Shown here in pieces: positions 12,558 through 64,000 of a stretch of 64,000 nt of DNA; position 1 is the stretch's first letter; each line of letters begins with the position of its first letter. The DNA comes from Lampris incognitus (Eukaryota; Chordata; Actinopteri; Lampriformes; Lampridae). Both the position numbers and the translations under genes were made by a program. The notes under the pieces were generated by a model that worked only from the letters and a program-made list of their open reading frames with translations, did not search any database and was not told where the DNA came from. The DNA lies in assembly GCF_029633865.1 (NCBI RefSeq), contig NC_079230.1, positions 33,274,650 to 33,338,649 of the forward strand. Reading direction: 5' to 3'.

Positions 12558-13152
12558 GGTAACACTTTAGTATGGGGAACGTAGTCACCATTATTTAGGT
12601 GCTTATTAGCATGCAAATGAGCAACATGTTGGCTCTTAATTGGTCATTATTACGTACTCATTAATGCCTTATTCTGCATGGCCTTATTATACAACCAGTA
12701 AGCCATTAACTATGAGTTTTCCCTCTATAACCTCAGAAGTATTGCTTATTAGTAGTACCACCTCAATATGCTTTGCTTAGTATGGCCTTTATAAGGTGGT
12801 AGTACCACAAGAAGAGTTATTCTCCCTTACTAACACTTAATGAATATGGCCTGTTCTTACATCACAACACACAAAACTACAAGTGTTCATAGTGTTAAAT
12901 TACTCTACATTAAGTTTTTGTTACTTAGAATATGTTCCCCATACTAAAGTGACATCTTGATCATTACTAATTCACTAGTAATTAAGTTGTTTTATGTTCC
13001 CCATACTAAAGTGACATCTTGATCATTACTAATTCACTAGTAATTAAGTTTTTGTTACTTAGAATATGTTCCCCATACTAAAGTGACATCTTGATCATTA
13101 CTAATTCACTAGTAATTAAGTTTTTTTGTGTTCCCCATACTAAAGTGTTACC
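12558..13152. mobile_element. Non-autonomous DNA transposon (MITE) with iterated right end
   Basis: Terminal inverted repeats read ggtaacactttagtatgggg at 12558 and its reverse complement ending at 13152. The flanks carry an 8-bp direct repeat, caaatggg, at 12550-12557 and 13153-13160, suggesting a hAT-type insertion; the G run leaves one or two bases of ambiguity. The right-end motif ccccatactaaagtg is present four times (about 12936, 12996, 13070, 13131). No transposase is encoded. Confidence 0.8.
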
Positions 13153-13160
13153 CAAATGGG

Positions 13161-13747
13161 TTTTAACAGGCGATTAAAAAACGTATTCCCCGACCCGTGT
13201 TCCTTGCAAAGAACCTCCCAGAATTTAGTTTAATTGTACGCGGGTGTGGTTGGTGTGACAGGTCTGACCTTGAATTTAAAGTGAGCACTTTTCTCACATC
13301 TCCAACTTTACAAGCAACTGAGTGCAAAAGACAGCTAGCAGCACCATTCCAGCAGAGCACGATGACGCAGTCCAGAACAACAGAGGAGAGAGAGGGGGGG
13401 ACCCCCTCCCCCCCCCCAATGCCCACAACAGCCTAAACAAGACCAGACTCCTTTGAGTGTATCCCCTAACACTGCAGTCCCTCCATTTCCGTTTTAGCTG
13501 TTTTTCAGCACTACTAATATCTGACGTTTCTCTCTGACATTTCAGTTTCTCCACCCGTTCAGCTGTGAACCGCCTTCCGTGAGGGAGGTGAAGAGGCCTG
13601 CAGAGAAGAGACGCTCCGCCGCTGCTGCTGCTGCTGCTGCCACCACCACCACCACCGCCCAGGATGGCAAAGTAGTGTTGAGTCTCACAAACAGCAGCTG
13701 GGTGTGTCTTTGAGCCGTGGTGGGGCAGATGGAGGGTTAGGAGATGT
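13161..13747. other. GC-richer sequence with simple repeats, no recognised gene
   Basis: A minus-strand open frame covers much of this stretch (13294-13983) but reads low-complexity Ser and Gly runs over (CTG)n and (CAC)n tracts near 13620-13660, and I recognise no domain. It could be an exon or CpG-rich element of an unknown gene, but nothing shows this. Confidence 0.35.
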
Positions 13748-13890
13748 AGGACCAGCTGTAGGACCAGCTGTAGGACCAGCTGTAGGACCAGCTGTAGGAC
13801 CAGCTGTAGGACCAGCTGTAGGACCAGCTGTAGGACCAGCTGTAGGACCAGCTGTAGGACCAGCTGTAGGACCAGCTGTAGGACCAGCTG
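13748..13890. repeat. 12-bp minisatellite
   Basis: About 12 near-perfect copies of ggaccagctgta. Each unit contains the palindrome cagctg. Because the unit is 12 bp, all frames stay open across it (Gly-Pro-Ala-Val repeats on plus, Ala-Gly-Pro-Thr on minus). Confidence 0.97.
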
Positions 13891-14454
13891 ACATCTGGCT
13901 AGTAAAGGTGTGAAATTAGTCATTTCTTTATGCATATAATTCAGCCGACCTGACTCACCCGGGCTCCTACAGATGGCAATCAATGGGCAGAATTCTTCCC
14001 ATTATAGTCGATGTTATATTACACAATAATCGGACCAAAAGTTATGCAACCATGGGCAGAAGAAAGACATATGACAACTCTTTCCACCACTCCTCATTGA
14101 ATTGAAGTCCAACCCCCCCACCCCCCACCCCCCGGCCCAGCGACCCTTGTTTTAGAGTTGGATTGATCACAAAGACCCAGAATGCGGCGATACACCTCTG
14201 CAGCATCCCTATTCATAGCATCCTGAAAGGAAACAAACCACCCCATGACCGCTGCAGAGTGAAGAGGGGAGATCTGACATGTAGAAACACGGCGTGGAAC
14301 CTGCAGGTACCCAACAAAGCTGCTCTGCAGCCTACAGTAACGTCAAGTTGGTGAAGCTGTTAAACACACCATTTGAATACAAATCAAGGAAGCATTGTAG
14401 ACCTTGGTTATGCCACACTGAAAAAGCTGAATCCAAATAATCAGGAGGATGTCG
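13891..14454. other. Intergenic sequence, no gene seen
   Basis: No recognisable coding, RNA or mobile element; it ends at the LTR at 14455. A C-rich run is present at about 14112-14135. Confidence 0.4.
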
Positions 14455-14698
14455 TGTATCTACAGGGTAACTGAATTATACAGCGATGAAGGTGTACCTT
14501 CGTCTTCCTCTTTTATTTGCTAGTAACATTACAGCACGACTGCGTTAAGCAGGCGGGAAAACACACGAGGGACCCTCGTGCTCTGCCTTCTGCCATACAA
14601 CATACACAGCCGATAGACTGAGGGTCAGAGGTCAAACATAAAATACATATTACTGCAAATAAAAACATTTGCTTTCGTGTGTATCTCCATACACTACA
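14455..14698 (-). mobile_element. 3' LTR of a Ty3/Gypsy element
   Basis: On the minus strand the stretch starts TGTAGTGTATGG and ends in TACA, the TG...CA form of LTRs. A purine-rich tract (caggggaggag) lies just upstream of it, as a polypurine tract should, and an AATAAA is present inside. It follows the pol remnant at 14763-16815 in the correct order. No matching 5' LTR is seen in the window. Confidence 0.65.
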
Positions 14699-14762
14699 CT
14701 CCTCCCCTGAAATCTGAATCCAGTACATTTACAGTACAACAACATGTCATTTTTACACCTTT

Positions 14763-16815
14763 TCAACATGACATTGTTATATAACAACAACTGGGTTCTC
14801 CCAGATTTAACCTATCAGGCGGCTTCACCTGCCGCTGCAGCCTCTGGACACCCTCTGCAACTGAGGAGGGAGCAGCATCACTGGGTCCTTGCTGCAGAAC
14901 CCTCTCAGTGGATTCTGGAGCGTCTACAGGCGTTGCTCCACATGCATGTGGTACATGTGGAACAACCCTCAGATCATCATCAGATTCATCTGACACATTA
15001 CAGTTCTCAATCTCAGTATTGATCATTTGATTGACATGTCTCTTGTACATCTTTCCATACACTTTCACAAGATATGTGACAGGACCAAGTGCCTTTACAA
15101 TGCACCCAGGCACCCATTTAACACCTTCCCCTCCCCTGTGGTTTCCAACCAACAGCTTCTGTCTTGCTAGGAAGTGTCTGACTTGTGCCAACGTATCTGC
15201 TTGCTTGGACTGTTGACTGTCCTGTCTCTGTTGCATGGACTCTGTGTGAAATTAGGTTTGGTGAGAGACAACCTGGTTTTGAACTGACGTCTGAGAAACA
15301 AGTCTGCAGGTGTGTTCCCTGTAGTAGACGGTGGTGTCCTCCTATAACAGAATAGGAGATTGTGTATGCAGTGCTGCAACGTCATATTGCCGCTCTTTCC
15401 CTTTCCAGGAGCTGTTTTCAGGTTCTGCTCCAAACGCTATGCAGCCCCATTAGAAGCTGGGTGGTAGGAGAACTCTTAATGTGTTTCACCCCATTGTTTT
15501 TCAGGAAGGTTTCAAACTCAGCAGATACAAATTGTGGTCCATTATCAGACACAAGTTCCTCTGGAAGACCCCAAGTGGCAAAGTATCCCCTCAAAACTTC
15601 TATGGTCTTTTCAGATGTAGTGCTACTCATCAAAGCTACTTCTGGCCAACGTGAATAGCTATCAGTGACCACTAGGAAGTTGAACTTTCCCTTCTGAGCA
15701 TAATCTAAGTGTATCCTCTGCCAAGGACGGTTAGGCCAGCTCCAATTGTGGACAGGAGCTGTGGCAGGTTGGTGTCTGTTTAACTGGCATGTCTGGCAAC
15801 TGTTTACCAGTGACTCTATGTCAGAATCAAGGTTTGGCCACCAAAAGTGACTACGGGCTAATGCCTTCATCTTTACCATTCCCTGGTGATTTTCATGCAG
15901 TTCACATAACATCTGTGGTGTTAACACCTCTGGTATGATTACCCAGAAACCCCACATCACACAGTCATGTTCAACAGTCAGTTCAGTGTTTCTTATCAAG
16001 TATGGCCTTAACTCATCTTCATTCAAATGCTTTGGCCAACCATTCAGTGTGAAGTGCTTCACTCTCTGTAGTACTGCAGCAGTCTTTGTCTGTTGTGCAA
16101 TCTCTTGTGAGGACACTGGCACTTTATCCAAGAATGAGACCCTAAACACAGAACTATAATCTGAGTCTGCCTCTTGAGTCTGTAGTGGTAAATGTGATAA
16201 TGAATCCGCATTTGCATGTTGTAAGCATGGCTTGTAACGTATGTCATACTGGCATGCTGCTAAAATTAATGACCACCTCTGCAGCCTAGCTGCTGCCAAT
16301 GTAGGCACTCCAGTCTTGGGCCCTAGTAGCTTTAGGAGTGGTTTGTGGTCTGTAAGCAGAGTAAACTTTTGTCCATACAGATAGTCATTAAACTTGGTCA
16401 CCCCAAAGACAATACTAAGTGCTTCTTTCTCTATCTGAGAATAGTTGACTTCTGTTTTAGTGAGTGTCCTAGACACGTAGGCTATAGGTTTCTCACTGTT
16501 GTCTGGAAACTGATGTGAAATCACGGCACCTATGCCGTAAGGCGAAGCATCACATGCCAAAATTACAGGCAGTTTAGGATCATAATGTGTAAGCACTGGC
16601 ACGGCTACAAGCTGTGCTTTAGTACGCTCAGACGTCTCTTGACATGTTCTTGTCCAACCCCCAGTCTTTATCTTGATGTAGGAGCCCAGTCATAGGCTTA
16701 ATCTCGCTGGACAGGTTTGGTATAAAGTTGCCATAGTAACTGAGCATGGCTAAGTAAGACCTCAATTCTGTCACATTTTTCGGCACAGGAGCTTTGTCAA
16801 TAGCCTCAGTTTTCT
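14763..16815 (-). pseudogene. Ty3/Gypsy retrotransposon pol remnant (RT end, RNase H, integrase)
   Basis: On the minus strand, in order: the RT-RNase H connection (VTELRSYLAMLSYYGNF), RNase H (ACDASPYGIGAVISHQF, LLTDHKPLLKLLG), the integrase zinc-binding module (ELHENHQG, CQTCQ), the integrase core (LDYA, VSDNGPQFVSAEFE) and a C-terminal GPY/F-like region (LGPVTYLVKVYG). At least three frames are needed, so it is frameshifted and dead. Gag, protease and most of RT are missing; the element is cut where the LINE at 16816 begins. An LTR at 14455-14698 follows. Confidence 0.9.
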
Positions 16816-18970
16816 CTTTTTTTTTAAGCAATATATTTATTGAATTTTGTTTGCAAATTACATCAAAACAAGTAATAGCACAGTGCAGCAAACATTTTCA
16901 CCCCCCCCCATAACCCTGTCCCTATAACAAGTAATACAATTCAAAGCAGGGTTAAAGAAGATAATAAAGATAAAAATTAAATTAATAAAAATAATAAAAT
17001 AAAATAATAATAACAATAATTTCTTTCACAGACTGATTAGAGGGTGTGGTTTTTTTCCAGTTGCTTTTACGCATATAAACAGTCAGATAGAGTTGTTCTA
17101 CTCCCCCAGAGCTTGTTCTTGATTAAGCAAGTTACCAACATTAGTATTACGTCTTAGGAAGTACAGAAACAATCCCCAGATTTTATCAAAAACACTTTGT
17201 TTACGTCTTAACAATATACATTATCTTTTCCATTGACATGTTTGAGGCCATTTCTTTAACCCACATACCAATTCTTGGTCCATCAACACTTTTCCAATTA
17301 AGAGCAATTACACGTTTTGCTTGTAATATACACATGTCTATAAATCTGAACTCATTGCTATGTAAATGTGGAGTGGTAGGATATAAACCAATAATAAAAA
17401 GCTTTGGACTCAATGGTCATTTCTTTGACAAAATTTGATCAATCATATCAACATCTTGCCAGAAGGTTTTCACTTCCACACATTCCCATATACAGTGAAA
17501 CAGCGTCCCCCTTGCCTCACTACACTTAATACAGGTATCAGGAATATTGTCATTAAACTTGTGCGATTTAACAGGAGTTATATATGTACGCATCAGCCAT
17601 TTATACTGTAGAAGCTTTAGGTTGCTGCTAACTATCTGTCTCTGGGCCTCTTTACATGCCTCACTCCATTCTTCTAAAGATATTTCCTCCTCTATATCTC
17701 CCTCCCATCGTCTCAGTGTTGTCTCTGATGATTCATCAGATCCAGATACAAATAAGTCATACATAGTTGAAATTAAACCTTTATCATAACAGTGTTTTGT
17801 GACTGCAACTTCTAATATAGAAATGGTAGGAATGTCTAATGAATGGCTTTGACAGGATGATATAAAACTCCTTAGCTGAAGATATTTGAAAAAATGATTC
17901 CTTGGAATGTCATACTTGGTAGATATTTCCTCAAAGGACATAAATACTTCATCCTCCTCCCTGTACATGTCTTGCACTTTCCTTAACCCCTTTTCAGCCC
18001 ATAATTTAAATCCCCTATCATTTTGCCCTGGTTTGAAATTGGCATTACCCCAAATAGGACTGAAGTGTGACCGGGACATATTTATATTCAAATACTTACC
18101 AGCATCGAACCAAACATCAATCATATTCAATATTATAGGGTTGTCTGTATTTTTCTTCAGATATTTACGGTCTGCTGAATACAAATACAGGTGCAATGGT
18201 AAGCCTGGTTTAACAGAGCAGGCTTCCAGATCAATCCAAGCTGGGGGACTTCCAGATGAGAAGTAAAACATAATCGACCTTAATTGTGCTGCCAAGTAAT
18301 ACCATTGGATATTTGGACATTTCAGGCCTCCTCGATCATATGGTAGATAAAGTAAAGATAGACGTAATCTAGGACGTTTATTTTGCCAAATAAAGTTGGT
18401 AAACAGTTTCTTGATTTTCGTGAACAAAGATGAAGGAGGGGGTAAGGGGATATTCTGGATCAAATAAAGAAATTTGGGAAGTATATTCATCTTTAGGATA
18501 TTAATCCTGCCGATCATTGAAATAGGTAAGGATGTCCAACGCTCTATCGAAGCAATACTAGCGTCCAGGATGGGCTCACAATTTGACTGAGCAATCTTAT
18601 TCACCTCAGGGACAATTTTTATTCCCAGATATGTAAATGTGTCTGTTGGGTTGAAGGTAGAAGCATAAACAAGACCATTCTTCCTCTCTGTTTCATTCAG
18701 TAACATTATAGGTGATTTGGAGTAATTAACTTTATAACCGGATATTTTCCCAAATGTTTCAATAAGGCTTAGGAGCGCTGGGATAGAGTTATGCAGATTT
18801 TTAAGCATCAATATCACATCATCGGCGAAGAGTGCTACCCTGTGCTCCAGATGTCCCTCTGGAATTCCATAAATCTGGCTGTGTGTCCTCGCAGCTATAG
18901 CACATGGTTCTGTCGCTAGGATAAAAGGTGAAGGCCATAAAGGGCTCCCTTGAGGGCAACTTCTACAAAT
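16816..18970 (-). pseudogene. 5'-truncated Tx1/L1-type LINE
   Basis: The minus-strand frame 17417-19033 carries the RT palm (QGSPLWPSPFILATEPCA, then ALFADDVILML with the catalytic YADD-like box), followed by SKSPIMLL, YLGIKI and a C-terminal CIKC...HCIWEC knuckle typical of L1-clade ORF2. The 3' end at 16816 has an oligo-A tail with an AATAAA just before it. The 5' end stops just upstream of the RT palm. It sits against the Gypsy RT region, apparently having inserted there, but I could not find matching target duplications. Confidence 0.88.
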
Positions 18971-19071
18971 GTTAACAGAACAAGTTAACAGAGCAAGACA
19001 GGTATATGAGAAACAGTCACACTTTGTACACATTTAAACAAGATTAAATACTTGTTTTTCTTGTTTACAGC

Positions 19072-19077
19072 TTTATT
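19072..19077 (-). terminator. Candidate poly(A) signal AATAAA of the zonadhesin-like gene
   Basis: A minus-strand AATAAA lies about 140 nt past the stop codon at 19217-19219. Nothing else in the first 200 nt looks better. The cleavage site cannot be seen from sequence alone. Confidence 0.5.
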
Positions 19078-19216
19078 TTACTATTGTCAGCACGACACGT
19101 GGAGGAGGACTAAATGAGCAGTTTTTCATGGTTGCCTTGTAGGTGTGTTGCTGTGGGAGGATGTGCTCCACATGCACCTGGGTGGTCATAAAAAGCCAAG
19201 TCCCTTCACGTCTCTC

Positions 19217-61396
<42,180 letters not shown>

Positions 61397-61398
61397 CT

Positions 61399-61476
<78 letters not shown>
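61397..61476. repeat. (CA)n microsatellite at a splice acceptor
   Basis: One interruption (gacacac at about 61441). On the gene's strand it is (TG)n running directly into the CAG acceptor of exon 61252-61396. Confidence 0.96.
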
Positions 61477-61478
<2 letters not shown>

Positions 61479-61629
61479 TCAGAAGAGGCGTCCATGTGTC
61501 TCAGCCAGGTCAGGTGGACCATCTTGGTCCAGAACTAACTTCAGCATCTTCTTTGAAACCAGTTCACCTGTCCCATGTTGTCTTCCTCTACCCTGTCTTT
61601 GCTTTCACCCTTTATGGTCTTATCAAATG

Positions 61630-63870
61630 AAGAACAAAGTCTACCACCAGACTTTTATTAAAACAATTCAAGCATTGTATAAGGGCAAGAATAAAAATAA
61701 ATGTAACCATACCGAAATCTTTCAGCCTGGAAAGAGGGACAAGACAGGGCTGCCCAAAAATTCCATTGCTGTTTTTATTGAAGCATTAAGCCAGGGGATC
61801 ATTCAGGATAAGAAATATTACAGGTATAAAAATGCTGGGTCAAGAACGTAACATTTCTCTATTTGCAGACAACATTTTAATTTACTTGTCAAACCCAGAG
61901 AGCTCAATTTTGGAATTATTGTAACGCTCATATAACGTTGGTCTTGTCTCAGGTTATAAACTGAATATTCCAAAGATTCAAATATTAAGTTTCTACTACT
62001 GGCTTAACCAGATCATAAGCTCTAAAGTCCAACTAAATTGGGAGTTGTATCACATGAGATATGTAGGAATAAACGCCTCAAAAAAATTAACAAAGTTGTA
62101 TGCCTTAAACTTCAATTTGTTAAGTCATAAAATAAAGAAGGACATAAAAAGATGGAATTTAATTCCAATATTAAGTTTTGAGTCACGAATAGAGTCAGTA
62201 ACAATGAATATCTTGCCTAAGGTATTATGTTTGTTTCAAACTCTTCCAACTGAAATAACTGACAAACAATTCAATGAATGGGATAAAATAATATCGCAGT
62301 ACATTTGGCAATGGTAAAACCCAAGGGTAAGATTTAACATTCTTCAGCTGGCAAAGAACAAGGGAGGACTTGCACTCCCCTGCCTAAAGGACTATTGTAT
62401 ATCGGTCCAACGGAGGATTTTGTTGTGTTGGTGCAATTCTGATTACCAAGCGAGATGGAAAGAAATTGAAGAAAACATGTCTGGGCCAGTTCCAATTCAG
62501 GCACAGATAGGGGATAAAAGACTAATTACAATAAGTGGTTTAATTTATCTCTGAAAACATGGCTAAATACTATCACTAAGAATGGTTGGTTTGAAGAGAT
62601 AAGAATTCTGAGATAGTGCTCTCATGACCTCGACTTTACCCAAAAACAAATTAGACGCGAGTTATAAAGGATGGGCTAACCAGGGCCTCTCCTCATACTG
62701 AACCTTTTTTAATCAGGGGACGCTGAGCAATTTTGAGACATTGAAAAGACTACACTGGTTAAATAATAGTGACTTTTATAGATTTCTTCAGGTACGCCGT
62801 CACATTAACAGTTTTATGTTTGAGAGTCAAAAGATATTTGAAAATCATTTTTTGAAAGTTTTTGTTAGCGCCTATAGGACGGGTTCTGGGCTTAAAATAA
62901 TCTCTAGGCTATAAAAAAAGGACTTCAGGGGATTATGATAGCAAGCACCTCCTACATAAAACAAAAATGAGAAAGGTAAACTAACCGTTCTATTCCAGAG
63001 GAAGTTTGGACATAATATTGCGAATCTTAACGGAGGATAACAAGCTCCTCCTCATGGAGAGTGTATGGCTGCAAGAGTCTTAGTAGATATTTTATTACAC
63101 CTGTTCAGATGTCTCACCACTCATGCTCTCCCAGCTGCTCCCAGGACGCCCATCACAACCACTTGTTTTGGGCCTGCCCAAAAGTAAACACCTTTTGGCG
63201 TAACATTTCTATGGAATTAGTGACTATATTTGGGACAAATTTTACTTTTAATTGGGATGAACTCCTCTTTGGTCTATTACATGCAAAGCCCACAAACATG
63301 AACACAAGTTACTCATTTGGAATATTGAGTGTAGCTGCTAGAAAAGCAATTACAAAGAAATGGCTTCAGTCAGACAGACCATCTACAGAGGACTGATATG
63401 ATGTCATCTACAGAGGACTGATATGATGTCATCTACAGAGGACTGAAGTGATGTCATCTAAAGAGGACTGATATGATGTCATCTACAGAGGACTGAAGTG
63501 ATGTCATCTACAGAGGACTGTTGTGATGTATTTTATGACATTTTTGTGATGGAAAGAATCACTTTCTCCATGAGCAGGTTGAGGAAACTAAATTTGAGGA
63601 AATTTAGGAGAAGGGGAAATTGTAAATTTCCCAAAAAAGTCCTTCTTTTGTTTAAATTTATGTCAGTATGGCTTTTGTACTTTTTTCTTTTTTCCTTTTA
63701 TCTCAAATGGAAAAACACCCCAAGTTCCATTTTTGTGTTACATAATCACTATGTGAAGTGCAGAAAAGATGGATCACTTTGTAAAAGTCTCTAAATGAAG
63801 ATGATTACATAAAATTGATGTTAATACACGATTCGGAATAAAAACATAAAAAAGAAAAACAAAATCTACA
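61630..63870 (+). pseudogene. Decayed Tx1/L1-type LINE, plus strand
   Basis: Plus strand: RT start (FQPGKRDKTGLPKNSIAVF, the degraded FSLxRGTRQGCPLSPLLF motif, then GIIQDKKYY), a middle part (ESVTMNILPKVLCLFQTLP), and the C-terminal HNHLFWACPKVNTFWRNIS with GILSVAARKAITKKWL. Multiple frameshifts. The 3' end has AATAAA at about 63837 and an A-rich tail. Same clade as 16816-18970 but more decayed. It lies in the intron upstream of the first visible zan-like exon, opposite in orientation. Confidence 0.85.
63387..63525. repeat. 25-bp tandem repeat near the LINE 3' end
   Basis: Six copies of agaggactgatatgatgtca followed by tctac, with gaagtg or ttgtg variants. Confidence 0.94.
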
Positions 63871-64000
63871 ACAAAAGCAACTGCTCGTAGGTTTTTGTGA
63901 CGAACCTGAAGGATGTCTCCTTATTAGTGTTCTACATACGTAAAAGACAAAGAGAAAAGTTAATATGAGATTTAAAAGGTTTGCAAATTTTATCCATCCA

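Noticed and set aside
13294..13983. 229-codon minus-strand frame as a gene
   Set aside because: Composed of simple repeats and the 12-bp minisatellite, with no recognisable domain.

Overview
The window is vertebrate DNA, almost certainly from a teleost fish. It has large introns with GT-AG splicing, many (CA)n tracts and minisatellites, and a fish-type mix of mobile elements: L2/Maui-like, Tx1-type L1, RTE-like and Penelope-like retroelements, Ty3/Gypsy, hAT transposons and tRNA-derived SINEs. The species cannot be named from the sequence. Nothing is bacterial or viral in organisation.

Layout. 1-5709 is a 14-bp G/T-rich minisatellite carrying a long exact internal duplication. 5710-19216 is gene-poor: a (CA)n tract, several minisatellites, three L2-type LINE remnants, a MITE, one tRNA SINE, the 3' part of a Ty3/Gypsy element with its LTR, and a Tx1/L1-type LINE abutting it. 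19217-61396, minus strand, holds the one host gene I can support: the 3' part of a zonadhesin-type multidomain adhesion protein. 61397-64000 is upstream intron containing a decayed Tx1/L1-type LINE; the 5' exons lie beyond the right edge.

The gene. I could place 26 coding exons (4026 nt, 1341 codons plus stop). Every splice junction keeps phase. The protein order is a Cys-rich linker, vWD-C8-TIL-linker (unit 1), vWD-C8-TIL-linker (unit 2), vWD-C8-TIL-linker (unit 3), one EGF-like module, one transmembrane helix, and a short basic cytoplasmic tail ending at a TGA at 19217-19219. This matches the C-terminal half of zonadhesin. FCGBP lacks the EGF and transmembrane end. Each vWD has a GDPHY motif. 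The third vWD has RGLCG where the first two have CGLCG or CGMCG. One intron (32222-36526) appears to be GC-AG.

The introns are unusually rich in tandem repeats. Arrays of 34, 37/44, 38 and 29 bp and a 1-kb triplet array fill much of the last introns, and three (CA)n arrays sit within about 25 nt of splice sites. The transposon record is readable: a 5.66-kb hAT element with an 8-bp target duplication contains an RTE-like LINE with its own ~21-bp duplication and a SINE-like insert; another LINE shows a 5' inversion consistent with twin priming; a Penelope-like GIY-YIG fragment lies head to head with an inverted copy; and one SINE copy has been split by a later LINE insertion.

I found no convincing new gene system. 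The most useful points for follow-up are the gene model, the GC-AG intron, the lost cysteine, the repeat arrays at splice sites and the 75-bp perfect palindrome. All domain and family assignments are by eye; no database search was run.
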